DNA from: Planctomycetia bacterium
GTDB taxonomy: Bacteria; Planctomycetota; Phycisphaerae; Phycisphaerales; SM1A02
DNA: 64,000 nt
NCBI GenBank assembly: GCA_005799495.1
Contig: SYGP01000019.1
Span: 1 to 64,000 of the forward strand
Reading direction: 5' to 3'
Numbering within the stretch: the stretch's first letter is position 1; every line of letters begins with the position of its first letter. The translations under genes were made by a program, and so were the position numbers. Below the pieces are notes generated by a model. The model worked only from the letters and a program-made list of their open reading frames with translations. It ran no database searches and was not told where the DNA came from. This document shows, piece by piece, positions 8,116-16,232 of this stretch.

Positions 8116-8797
8116 ATGTCGACAGCTGTGTCGGGACTATCGGCGCGGCGCCGAGATCATCCACACGCTGCTTGAAGTCGACCTCGACATCGCGGCGGGG
8201 AGCTTCGTCGCGCTCATGGGGCCATCGGGCAGCGGCAAGACGACGCTGCTCAACTTGCTCGCAGGAATCGACCAGCCAACCGCTGGTTCGATCCGCGTGG
8301 ACGGGACGGACATCGCTCGCCTTTCTCGCAGCGCACTTGCGCAATGGCGCAGTCGACAGGTTGGCTACATCTTCCAGCTGTACAACCTCGTTCCCGTGCT
8401 GACGGCCTACGAGAATGTCGAGTTGCCGCTGCTGCTGCATCCCATCAACGCCCGCGAACGGCATGCGCGAGTCAGCGAAGCGCTTGAGATGGTTGGACTG
8501 GCCGACCGTCATTCGCATGCGCCGCGCCAATTGTCGGGTGGTCAGGAGCAGCGCGTGGCCATCGCGCGCGCGATCGTGACGCGCCCGAGCGTGCTGCTCG
8601 CGGACGAGCCGACGGGCGACCTTGACCGCGCCAACGCGGCGCAGGTGATGGATCTGCTGGCACGATTGAACTGTGAACGCGGACAGACGATCGTGATGGT
8701 GACGCATGACCCCGCGACCGCTGCACGCGCCGATCGCACGGTGCTGCTCGAAAAGGGGAAGATCGTCGACGCGAACTTCCAGGCAGCGCAGCCATGA
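8102..8797 (+). CDS. ABC transporter ATP-binding protein, LolD/MacB type
   Basis: 231 residues. Intact nucleotide-binding motifs: Walker A GPSGSGKTT at residues 40-48, the Q-loop region YIFQLYNLVP, signature LSGGQEQRVAIARA, Walker B VLLADEPTGDLD and switch His in VMVTHDP. The sequence style matches the family that energises FtsX-like permeases, such as LolD, MacB and FtsE. It would power the two permeases that follow, to which it is joined by an ATGA overlap. The cargo is unknown; lipoproteins, peptides or small toxic molecules are usual for the family. Confidence 0.93.
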   Translation: MASIECRQLCRDYRRGAEIIHTLLEVDLDIAAGSFVALMGPSGSGKTTLLNLLAGIDQPTAGSIRVDGTDIARLSRSALAQWRSRQVGYIFQLYNLVPVLTAYENVELPLLLHPINARERHARVSEALEMVGLADRHSHAPRQLSGGQEQRVAIARAIVTRPSVLLADEPTGDLDRANAAQVMDLLARLNCERGQTIVMVTHDPATAARADRTVLLEKGKIVDANFQAAQP

Positions 8798-9954
8798 ACG
8801 CCTCCCGCGCTGCATTCTTGTTCGCCTTGCGCGGCATGGTGCGCCGACCGATGCGCACCGGACTGACGCTCACGGGCATTGCCGTGGCGACCTTCCTGTT
8901 CACCTTCGTCGAAAGCATGCGCGACGGCGTTCATCGGGCCACGACCGCTGGGGCTGGCGACACGCGGCTGATCGTCTATCGGCTCAACCGCTTCTGCCCA
9001 TTCGCCAGCCAGCTTCCGCAATCGTACGCGCGAACGATCGAGGGCATCGCGGGGGTCCGCGCGGCCGTCCCCGTGAAGATCATCGTGAACAACTGCCGTG
9101 CGTCGCTGGATGTCGTGACCTTCCGTGGCTTCCCGGATGAGGACGCGCTCATCGCTCGGCTGCGCGATGTGCAGTGGACGAGCGGAAGCCTCGCTGACTG
9201 GCGCTCGCGGAGCGATGCGGTCGTGGTGGGTTCGGGACTCGCTGAACGCCGCAGGCTGCGCGCAGGCGACCGTTTCGATGCCGCAGGTGTCCGCGCATGG
9301 GTCGCAGGCACCTTCGAGAGCGACGATCCGCAGGACCGCAACTGCGCATACGCGCATCTCGGATTCCTGCAGGAAACTGCGACGCGCGGCGGGACAGGCG
9401 GCATCGTGACGCAGTTCGAGGTGGAAGTGGAAAGCCCCGCGCAGCTTCAGAGCGTTGCTGCGGCTATCGATGAGCGGTTCGCAACGGACCAGTTCCCGAC
9501 GTCGACGAAGCCCGAGAGCGCGTTCATCGCCAAGGCTGCGCGCGATGTGGTTCATATCGTGCAGTTCGCAAGCGTCGTCGGCTGGGCAAGCCTTGCGGCC
9601 GTCTTCGCGCTCATCGCGAATGCCATCGCGCTGGCTGTTCGTGCGCGCGTGCGCGATCACGCCATCCTTCGCACACTCGGGTGGACGGACTGCGGCATCG
9701 GTGCGCTCGTGGGGTTGGAGGCACTGCTGCTCGGTCTCGGTGGCGGCGCGTGTGGTGCGCTCCTCGCCTGGATCGTCCTCAAGACCGCCACAATCACCTT
9801 CGGCATGGAAGGTGTTTCCATCGATGTGCTGCCCGATCCGACTGCCACGGCGCTCGGCGTCCTCCTTGCATCGCTGCTCGGGCTGCTGGCGGGCGCACTT
9901 CCCGCATGGACTGCGGCGCGCCGAGAAATCGTCGTGGGTCTTCGCAGCACCTGA
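8794..9954 (+). CDS. FtsX/MacB-family permease 1
   Basis: 386 residues. One membrane helix near residues 21-40, a large periplasmic domain (about 45-265), then three C-terminal helices with the FtsX-domain pattern (VGWASLAAVFALIANAIALA, then ARVRDHAILRTLGWT). This is the layout of LolC/E and MacB permeases. It overlaps the ATPase by 4 bases. With permease 2 it probably forms a heterodimer, as LolC and LolE do. The periplasmic domain has two isolated cysteines (Cys about 68 and 91), which may matter if the cargo is a metal or thiol. Confidence 0.85.
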   Translation: MNASRAAFLFALRGMVRRPMRTGLTLTGIAVATFLFTFVESMRDGVHRATTAGAGDTRLIVYRLNRFCPFASQLPQSYARTIEGIAGVRAAVPVKIIVNNCRASLDVVTFRGFPDEDALIARLRDVQWTSGSLADWRSRSDAVVVGSGLAERRRLRAGDRFDAAGVRAWVAGTFESDDPQDRNCAYAHLGFLQETATRGGTGGIVTQFEVEVESPAQLQSVAAAIDERFATDQFPTSTKPESAFIAKAARDVVHIVQFASVVGWASLAAVFALIANAIALAVRARVRDHAILRTLGWTDCGIGALVGLEALLLGLGGGACGALLAWIVLKTATITFGMEGVSIDVLPDPTATALGVLLASLLGLLAGALPAWTAARREIVVGLRST

Positions 9955-9964
9955 GGTTCGCGTG

Positions 9965-11188
9965 ATGAAACTCATCCCACTTCACTATGCGACGCGCAAC
10001 CTCGGACGAAGTCCGCCGCGGCTTGCGCTGTCGGTGGGTGGCGCGCTGCTCGTGGCCCTTCTCCTGATGGCGGGCGCTGGGTTTGCGCAGGGAATGGATC
10101 AGGCGCTGCAGGCAAGCGGGCATGAGCGCAATGTGCTGCTGCTCGGCGCGGGCAGCGAAGAGAGCCTCGAGCGCAGCGAGATTCCGCGGTCCGTGGCGGA
10201 GTCCGTGGGCGCGAGCGCGGCTGGCGTCGGATCGTGGGATGGTCGGCTGTTGGCGAGCCCCGAGATCCATGTTGCGCTTCCGCTCGGTGAAGCAACCGCG
10301 AACGATGCCGACGCGGAGGCGGAGAGCCGAACGGGGATCATTCGAGGCATCACGCCGATGGCATTCCTGCTTCACCCGCAGGTTCGACTGTCGGCGGGGC
10401 GCGCACCCGATTCGGGAAGCAATGAAGTGATCATCGGCGCGAGTGCTGCGCGCGCGGCGGGCCTCGATCCCACGGCAGTCAGCGGCGCGCTCGAGGAGCG
10501 CGAGCCATCACGGCGCGATGCACGCCCACCTGCCATCACCGTCGACGGTCGATCCATGCGGATCGTCGGTCTCTTTCAGGCGCCAGGAACAGTTCTCGAT
10601 GGCGAGATCTGGATGCCGATTGACGATCTGCTGGTGCTCACGAAGCGGGAGACCGTTTCAGGGGTGATCGTCGGACTCGCGCCTGGTGCGTCACCGTCGG
10701 ACATCGACCTGTTTGCGCAACGCCGCATCGACCTTGAACTGAGCGCCATCCACGAGCCCGCGTACTACGCAGCACAGAGTGCGTTCTACCGACCCGTTCG
10801 CATCCTTGTGCTGGTCAGCGCCGCGCTGGTGGCTGCGGGCGCACTCATCGGCGGACTGAACACGCTGTACGCAGCCTTCGCGACGCGTATCCGTGAACTG
10901 GCGATGCTTCAAGTACTCGGCTTCAGCCGCGCAGCCGTCGTCATCAGCATGATGCAGGAGTCGCTCATCGCATCGCTGTCCGGCGCGCTCGTTGCCGTTG
11001 TCATTGCGATGCTCTTCGTCGACGGCATCGCGGTCCGATTCTCGATGGGCGTGTTCGGCATCCGCATCGACGACCGGGTCATCGCCCTCGGCATCCTCTC
11101 TGGAATCGTGGTTGGGATCGTCGGCGCCATCGCGCCCGCGGTTCGCTGCCTGTCCACTCCCCTTCCTTCCGCACTCAAGTCCGATTGA
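9965..11188 (+). CDS. FtsX/MacB-family permease 2
   Basis: 407 residues with the same architecture as permease 1: N-terminal helix (LALSVGGALLVALLLMAGAG), a periplasmic domain with the MacB-like core (AGRAPDSGSNEVIIG), and three C-terminal helices containing the FtsX motif TRIRELAMLQVLGFSR. It starts 11 bases after permease 1. Two separate permease genes with one ATPase mean the transporter is probably an asymmetric LolCDE-like or MacB-like complex working with the adaptor and outer-membrane duct encoded upstream. Confidence 0.85.
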   Translation: MKLIPLHYATRNLGRSPPRLALSVGGALLVALLLMAGAGFAQGMDQALQASGHERNVLLLGAGSEESLERSEIPRSVAESVGASAAGVGSWDGRLLASPEIHVALPLGEATANDADAEAESRTGIIRGITPMAFLLHPQVRLSAGRAPDSGSNEVIIGASAARAAGLDPTAVSGALEEREPSRRDARPPAITVDGRSMRIVGLFQAPGTVLDGEIWMPIDDLLVLTKRETVSGVIVGLAPGASPSDIDLFAQRRIDLELSAIHEPAYYAAQSAFYRPVRILVLVSAALVAAGALIGGLNTLYAAFATRIRELAMLQVLGFSRAAVVISMMQESLIASLSGALVAVVIAMLFVDGIAVRFSMGVFGIRIDDRVIALGILSGIVVGIVGAIAPAVRCLSTPLPSALKSD

Positions 11189-11219
11189 CCCCCCCTCATC
11201 CTCATCCAACGGAGACACC

Positions 11220-11783
11220 ATGAACACTTCGGCTCCAACGCGCACCATGCGAATCTGCCCCGCACTCTGCCTCCTGCTCGCCGCCGCACTCGTGGGGTGC
11301 TCGGAGAATCCGACCGCTTCCCCCACGGCATCTGCCCTGCCAGCGGGATTCGTCACGAATGGTTCGGCCAATGGGCCAACCGTCACGACCGTGAAAGCGC
11401 AGGCACGAACGGGTGAACGCGTGACGATCGTCGGCCGAATCGGTGGCAGTGTCGAGCCATTCGTCGTCGACCGAGCCGTGTTCACCATCGTGGATCCTGC
11501 GGTGCCATCGTGTGCGGACGGCGGGGACCCCGATCACTGCGCAACCCCTTGGGACTACTGCTGCGAAGATCGTGCAAGCCTGAAGGCAGGAACGGCCTCG
11601 ATCGAGATCGTGGATGCGGCGGGAAAGGTGCTGCCCGTTGGGCTGCGCGGCGTTCAAGGTCTAGAGCCGCTCGCCACCGTTGCAGTCACTGGGGTGGTCG
11701 CCGACCGCAACGACCAAGGTTTGCTGATCGTTCGCGCAGAGCGAATCGAGCGCCGACCGAAGGCGACAGTCCCCGCTCCATGA
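11220..11783 (+). CDS. Conserved lipoprotein with Cys-rich centre
   Basis: 187 residues. It opens with a signal peptide and lipobox (LVGCSEN). The central segment VPSCADGGDPDHCATPWDYC and following CEDR carries five cysteines and acidic residues, flanked by beta-rich stretches (RVTIVGRIGGSVEPF, TVAVTGVVADRN) that look like an OB-fold-type domain. I do not recognise a named family. GGAG lies 6 bases before the ATG at 11220. It follows permease 2 by 31 bases, so it is probably the last structural gene of the export operon. The cysteines again hint at metal or redox chemistry in the envelope. Confidence 0.65.
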   Translation: MNTSAPTRTMRICPALCLLLAAALVGCSENPTASPTASALPAGFVTNGSANGPTVTTVKAQARTGERVTIVGRIGGSVEPFVVDRAVFTIVDPAVPSCADGGDPDHCATPWDYCCEDRASLKAGTASIEIVDAAGKVLPVGLRGVQGLEPLATVAVTGVVADRNDQGLLIVRAERIERRPKATVPAP

Positions 11784-11796
11784 ATACCCTGCAGCG

Positions 11797-12699
11797 ATGA
11801 CCGCACGCGGCACGAGGTCGCTGTCCCCATCGCACTCGCCGGGTGCCGCGCGCCCAGACATGCAAGCGTCCGCAGCGATTCGAGCGCTCGTCGACCGCGC
11901 GGGTGGTCCACTGCATGGACTGGCGAGGCGGCTCTGCAAGAACGGCGCGGACGCCGACGACATGATCCAGGATGTCTTCCTCCAGGCGTTTCGCAAGTGG
12001 CACACCTTTCGTGGCGATGCCGATCCGATGACATGGCTCTACGCGATCGCGGTGCGCTCGTGCCGACTGCATGCGGCGCGCGACCGGTCACGAGTGCGGC
12101 GCACACGAACCGCCAGCTATCTCATGCCGTGGAGCGAAACGACGGTGCTCGATGTGGCGTCTGACGAGGATTCGCCGCACGCGAAGGCGGTTCGACGGGA
12201 AGCAGTGGATGCAGTGCAGGCGCACATTGCGGACCTTCCTGAACATCTTCGGCTGCCGATCATCCTGAAGGAAGTGCTTGAACTCGATGTCGACGACACC
12301 GCGGCGGCGCTCGGCATTGCGGCAAACACGGTCAAGACACGACTGCATCGCGGTCGTCTCGCGCTGCGAAGGGCGATGACGGCAGCGGGCGCGCGGCGCC
12401 GCGCGCCTGCCCCAGCGTTCGACAAGCGAGTCTGCATCGACCTGCTGCGGGCGAAGATGGAGTCGATGGACCGCGGCGATTCACCTCGACGATTCGCTGT
12501 ACCGCAGGCGGAGTTCTGCGCGCGATGTCGGCATGTGTTCCACGAACTCGACCTCGTGCAGGATGCATGCAGGCAATTCGGCAGCGAACGCATGCCCGCG
12601 GTCCTTCGCCAACGGATCGTGCGTGCGGTGCGCGAACTCGATGACTCGCGCCCCTCCCACGCCGCGCGCCGCCGCGGACGCCCGCCTGTGCGGGCATGA
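11797..12699 (+). CDS. ECF-family RNA polymerase sigma factor with Cys-containing C-terminal extension
   Basis: 300 residues. Region 2 is clear (GADADDMIQDVFLQAFRKW, then TWLYAIAVRSC). Region 4 follows (LPEHLRLPIILKEVLELDVD, with the helix-turn-helix segment AAALGIAANTVKTRLHRGR). About 100 extra residues after region 4 contain FCARCRHVFHELD, a Cys-x-x-Cys-x-x-x-His arrangement like the zinc-binding heads of anti-sigma factors. That extension may make the sigma factor self-sensing. It starts 13 bases after the lipoprotein gene, so it is likely part of, and may regulate, the upstream efflux operon. No separate anti-sigma gene is adjacent. Confidence 0.85.
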   Translation: MTARGTRSLSPSHSPGAARPDMQASAAIRALVDRAGGPLHGLARRLCKNGADADDMIQDVFLQAFRKWHTFRGDADPMTWLYAIAVRSCRLHAARDRSRVRRTRTASYLMPWSETTVLDVASDEDSPHAKAVRREAVDAVQAHIADLPEHLRLPIILKEVLELDVDDTAAALGIAANTVKTRLHRGRLALRRAMTAAGARRRAPAPAFDKRVCIDLLRAKMESMDRGDSPRRFAVPQAEFCARCRHVFHELDLVQDACRQFGSERMPAVLRQRIVRAVRELDDSRPSHAARRRGRPPVRA

Positions 12700-12722
12700 C
12701 CGACCGCCAGCGCGCGAGCCCA

Positions 12723-13109
12723 TCAGTTCACGCTTGCCGCGTCGGTTGGCAGGGCATGCAGCGCGATCAGCGCCTCGGACACCTTGGGCATCTGCGTGTA
12801 CGCGGGTCCGCCTCCCATCATGACCGCCACGCCCGCTGCATCCATCACCTCACGCGGCGTTGCGCCAGCCTTGATGCACTTCTCCACATGGGAGTAGATG
12901 CACGCCTCGCACCGCAACGCGACGCCGATCGCCAGCGCGATCAGTTCCTTGTGCTTCGCATCGAGTCCGCCGGCCGCGCTTCCATCCTTCATGAGTGCCT
13001 GGAACATCCCTGCAAATCCCCTGCCGATGTCCGCGCCACCTGGCGCGTCCTTCATCCCATGCATGCGTGACTGCCATGTTTCAAAGAATGCCTGTGCGCT
13101 TGTCGACAT
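12723..13109 (-). CDS. AhpD-like carboxymuconolactone decarboxylase-family protein
   Basis: 128 residues. The active-site motif CEACIYSHVEKC has the CxxC plus His arrangement of the AhpD/CMD fold, which in AhpD-like members carries out peroxidase or disulfide chemistry. The segment HKELIALAIGVALRCEAC is characteristic. The start is the ATG at 13109 (MSTSAQAF), preceded by GGAG; the longer open frame upstream overlaps the rhodanese gene. It begins 2 bases after the rhodanese gene ends, in a sulfur-stress operon, so it probably handles reactive thiols or peroxides. The exact substrate is not readable. Confidence 0.85.
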   Translation of the reverse strand: MSTSAQAFFETWQSRMHGMKDAPGGADIGRGFAGMFQALMKDGSAAGGLDAKHKELIALAIGVALRCEACIYSHVEKCIKAGATPREVMDAAGVAVMMGGGPAYTQMPKVSEALIALHALPTDAASVN

Positions 13110-13110
13110 G

Positions 13111-13749
13111 TCAAACTCCTTTGTTGTTGGAAACGCCGCCGCAGCACGATCCGCCCGATGGAACGATGCGGTTCCAAGGCATCGAGCCAATCACGGACGC
13201 AAGCGCGCAAGTACCAGTCGCTCCGGCAAAGGCAAGGCCCGCGCCAAAGAACGCGGGCACGGCGATGAACCGCGGATCCACGAACCATGCCAACGCGCAG
13301 CCCGTGAGGACGCACGCGCCGATGACGAGTTGCACCTGACGCATGATGCTGATCCCCGGCGCCCGTGCATCGCAGGAAACGGGAAGGCTCGCCGCCTTCC
13401 ATGCCTCGATGCCGCCAGCGAGACTGACGACGGCGATGCCGCGATCGACAAGCGACGCGGCCATCCGGCACGCATCTGCCGAACGACGACCGCTTCTGCA
13501 GTGCAGAATCACACTCTGGCCTGGCTTGATCCATGTTGCCACCTGCTCGCGGTCGAAGCGCGAGAGGGACATCAGCCGCGATCCCGCGATGCGCTCACGC
13601 GCATGCTCGTCGGGCTCGCGCACATCGACGAGGATCGATTGAGCCTGCTGAAGGCGGCGCTGGGCTTCCGAGGGTGCGATTTCAGCAACGCCGCCAGAAC
13701 CGTTGCCGAGCGATTGTGAAGTTGGGGGATTTTGCGAGGCAGTCGTCAT
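13111..13749 (-). CDS. Rhodanese-membrane domain protein (YgaP-like sulfurtransferase)
   Basis: 212 residues. An N-terminal rhodanese domain (residues about 25-130) has ILVDVREPDEHARERIAGS and the active-site loop ILHCRSGRRSA, whose Cys is the sulfur carrier. It is followed by two membrane helices (DUF2892-type, segment GACVLTGCALAWFVDP) and a Gly/Cys tail ending GSCCGGVSNNKGV. This matches E. coli YgaP, an inner-membrane rhodanese. The ATG at 13749 is the best start. It sits between an AhpD-like gene and a TauE exporter, and probably moves persulfide sulfur near the membrane. The Cys pair near the C-terminus is unusual and might accept sulfur. Confidence 0.88.
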   Translation of the reverse strand: MTTASQNPPTSQSLGNGSGGVAEIAPSEAQRRLQQAQSILVDVREPDEHARERIAGSRLMSLSRFDREQVATWIKPGQSVILHCRSGRRSADACRMAASLVDRGIAVVSLAGGIEAWKAASLPVSCDARAPGISIMRQVQLVIGACVLTGCALAWFVDPRFIAVPAFFGAGLAFAGATGTCALASVIGSMPWNRIVPSGGSCCGGVSNNKGV

Positions 13750-13790
13750 GATGTTGTTTCCAGTTGTCGTGTCCGAGGAAAGCAGTGCGA

Positions 13791-14678
13791 TCACTGTAGG
13801 GGTGTCCGCACACTCCATTGGAGGACCGACAGGGCGGGTCGGTTCCATATTCGCGGTCCAGAACGCACAAGAATGAACCCCGCCATCAGCAGCAGGAGCA
13901 CCGCGAACGCCCGCCGGAGTGCCGCGGCTGGGATTCGTCCGCCGAGCGCGTTCCCCGCGATGCTCCCGGCGCAGCCGATCGCTGCAAAAACTGCGATCGT
14001 GTGCCAATCAACCACCAAGATCGCCACGGCGCCACCTGCGGCAACGCCATTGGAAGTTGCGCTGGCCGAATCAAACCCCTGCAGCATCATGACCTGCAGG
14101 AAGCCCGACATCGAGTTGATCGCGATGACCGCCAAGCTTGTCCCGACCGCGCGGTGCATGGGAAGTCCGCGAACGATGACCAACATCGGAACGATCAGGA
14201 ATCCGCCGCCGACCCCGACGAGGCCCGTGACAAGTCCGAGCGCGACGCCCTGCGCGAGCACGACCCACACCGAAGTGCGCAGCGGACCTGCGTGCGGTTC
14301 TGGAGACGAGATCGGTTGCGACGGTCGTGCTCCCGCGCGGAACATCAGGACGGCGGCGACACCCATCAGCAGGGCGAGCATCGACAACTGCACCGCGCCA
14401 GGGATCAACATCGACACGCGCGTTCCAACCGCAGTGCCGAGGATTCCCGGCAGCGCAAGGAGCAGCGCGCTGCGCACATCGACCGACTTTGCGCGGAACG
14501 CACGCGCAGCGCCAAGCAAGGCGATGGCGCCGACGATTGCCAGCGATTCGGCGATCGCGCTCTTTTCATCGTGGCCAACGAAGTACACCAAGATCGGCAC
14601 GGTGAGGATCGCGCCTCCCGAGCCGAGGAGCCCGAGGGACAGTCCCACCGCCGCCGCACCAAGCCATGCTCCGATCAA
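13791..14678 (-). CDS. TauE/SafE-family sulfite/sulfur anion exporter
   Basis: 295 residues, about eight membrane helices in two repeated halves. Each half opens with the family pattern: GLSLGLLGSGGAILTVPILVY and GLVTGLVGVGGGFLIVPML. The family (old name DUF81) moves sulfite, thiosulfate or sulfonates across the inner membrane. The likely start is a TTG at 14678, because no in-frame ATG fits and AGGCGG lies upstream. It follows the persulfide dioxygenase gene by 43 bases, and expelling the sulfite that enzyme makes is the straightforward role. The order sdo, tauE, rhodanese matches sulfide-detoxification operons in other bacteria. Confidence 0.88.
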   Translation of the reverse strand: MIGAWLGAAAVGLSLGLLGSGGAILTVPILVYFVGHDEKSAIAESLAIVGAIALLGAARAFRAKSVDVRSALLLALPGILGTAVGTRVSMLIPGAVQLSMLALLMGVAAVLMFRAGARPSQPISSPEPHAGPLRTSVWVVLAQGVALGLVTGLVGVGGGFLIVPMLVIVRGLPMHRAVGTSLAVIAINSMSGFLQVMMLQGFDSASATSNGVAAGGAVAILVVDWHTIAVFAAIGCAGSIAGNALGGRIPAAALRRAFAVLLLLMAGFILVRSGPRIWNRPALSVLQWSVRTPLQ

Positions 14679-14721
14679 GGCTGCACCGCCTGAAGGTGGT
14701 TCAAGCGACGGTTGGTCGGCA

Positions 14722-16155
14722 TCAGACTTCGACCGCCGCGCGCGCGTTCGACCAAGCGCTCATCCCGCCAGCGAGGTTGATGCAGGAAAACCCATGCCGC
14801 GCCAGCAACGAACAGGCGCGTGCAGACCGACCACCAAGTTGGCAGTTCACCAGAATCGGGCGATCACGGGGAATCTCGGTCAGTCGTGCGAGCATGCGGG
14901 TGTGCGCCATGTTGGTCGCGCCGGCGATGTGCCCTCCACGGAACTCGCTCGCGCGCCTCACATCAAGCACAAACGGTCGCTCGGTCTCGAGCAACACCTG
15001 CGCCTCCGCCACACTCTTCTCGGCGATCGTTGCCCACGCGCCGCCTCCCGATTGATACGCGACGAGGTCAGCTGGATCGAACCAACCGACGAACCGATCG
15101 AGCCCAACCCGAATCAGGTCGCGCACCGCTTCATCGACGCGCCCACCCTCGACAACAAGCAGCATGGGCTCATCCTCAGCGATGAGCGAACCCGCGTCGG
15201 TGTTGAACGAATTGTTGAGCGGCAGGTGAAGTGCGCCACGCACATGACCCCCGCGGAATGCAGCCCATGGACGGGTATCGATGATCGCCGTTTGCGCGCC
15301 ATCGATCCCACGAAGGTCCGCAGCAGTCAACCGCGGCGGCGTTGGAACGCCCCCGAGCACGCGCGGGCCCATCTTGTTGTCGCGCTTCATCCTTGCGAAG
15401 TACAGCGGCGGTTCAGGCTGCGCATCCAGGATGTAATCCACGAACCCCTGCTCGCTTCGAGCAGCGAGGATCGACGGGTTGAACATTTTCTCGTAGCCCA
15501 CCGTGGTGGTGGGAACGGCTCCGAGCGCCTTGCCGCAGGCGCTTCCCGCGCCGTGGGCCGGCCAAACCTGCAGATAGTCAGGCCACTCCATGAACTTGCG
15601 GACCGTTGCGTACAGACGGTGCGCCGACGGATCCGCCTGTCCGGCAAATCCCGCCGCGGACTCCAGCAAGTCTGGCCGTCCAAGATCGCCGACGAAGACG
15701 AAGTCGCCAGTCGCCACTCCCATCGGCTTGTCGGCGCCACCCCCAAGGTCGGTCACCATGAAGCACAAATGCTCGGGCGTGTGCCCAGGAGTGTGGACGG
15801 CACGAAACTCGATGTTTCCGATACGGAATGTGTCGCCATCCTTGAGCAGCTGATGCGCATACGCGCCGCCGCCGCTCTTCTTGTCAAGCCAGTGGTACTT
15901 CCAGTCTGCATCGCCATCATCGGAGACATACACCTTCGCGCCACGCTCGGCGAGCTCGCGGCCACCAGAGATGAAATCTGCATGGATGTGCGTCTCTGCA
16001 GCGGCAACGATGCGCAGACCATGCGCCGCTGCAAGCCGTTCGTAGCGGTCCACATCGCGCTCGGGGTCGATCACGATCGCCTCGCCCGTGCGCTGACAGC
16101 CGATCAAGTATGCAGCTTCTGCCAACTTCTCGTCATAGATCATCCGAAGAAACAT
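14722..16155 (-). CDS. Persulfide dioxygenase with two rhodanese domains (CstB/Blh-like)
   Basis: 477 residues. An N-terminal metallo-beta-lactamase-fold domain has THIHADFISGG, HTPGHTPEHLCF and TGDFVFVGDLGRPDL, supplying the His/His/Asp ligands of a mononuclear iron centre. The Phe after HAD replaces the His of other superfamily members, as is common in this branch. Next come a rhodanese-like domain without an active-site Cys (AIIDTRPWAAFRGGHVRGA, later LLVVEGGR) and a C-terminal rhodanese domain with Cys in ILVNCQLGGRSARA. The fusion oxidises low-molecular-weight persulfides to sulfite or thiosulfate. The ATG at 16155 has AGGAGA upstream. It leads the operon and has an inverted repeat just upstream. 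Confidence 0.9.
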   Translation of the reverse strand: MFLRMIYDEKLAEAAYLIGCQRTGEAIVIDPERDVDRYERLAAAHGLRIVAAAETHIHADFISGGRELAERGAKVYVSDDGDADWKYHWLDKKSGGGAYAHQLLKDGDTFRIGNIEFRAVHTPGHTPEHLCFMVTDLGGGADKPMGVATGDFVFVGDLGRPDLLESAAGFAGQADPSAHRLYATVRKFMEWPDYLQVWPAHGAGSACGKALGAVPTTTVGYEKMFNPSILAARSEQGFVDYILDAQPEPPLYFARMKRDNKMGPRVLGGVPTPPRLTAADLRGIDGAQTAIIDTRPWAAFRGGHVRGALHLPLNNSFNTDAGSLIAEDEPMLLVVEGGRVDEAVRDLIRVGLDRFVGWFDPADLVAYQSGGGAWATIAEKSVAEAQVLLETERPFVLDVRRASEFRGGHIAGATNMAHTRMLARLTEIPRDRPILVNCQLGGRSARACSLLARHGFSCINLAGGMSAWSNARAAVEV

Positions 16156-16181
16156 GGGTGGGTCTCCTGCACTGCTGGTTG

Positions 16182-16221
16182 ATGGCAGCTGACATGCTGC
16201 CATGTGTCCATGGCAACATGG
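16182..16221. promoter_or_regulatory. Nested inverted repeats upstream of the persulfide dioxygenase operon
   Basis: ATGGCAGC (16182-16189) and GCTGCCAT (16196-16203) are a perfect 8-bp inverted repeat with a 6-base spacer, 27 bases before the dioxygenase ATG. A second pair, CCATGT (16200-16205) and ACATGG (16216-16221), partly overlaps it. The position fits the operator of a sulfur-responsive repressor, but no regulator gene is adjacent and no consensus is claimed. Confidence 0.45.
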
Positions 16222-16232
16222 AGTTCGCGATG

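Noticed and set aside
8542-9975. A 477-codon minus-strand frame opposite the ATPase and first permease
   Set aside because: The plus-strand genes have intact ABC and FtsX motifs; the opposite frame has none.
13732-16182. An 816-codon plus-strand open frame across the TauE and persulfide dioxygenase genes
   Set aside because: It spans two well-supported minus-strand genes and their gap, and its residues match no family.
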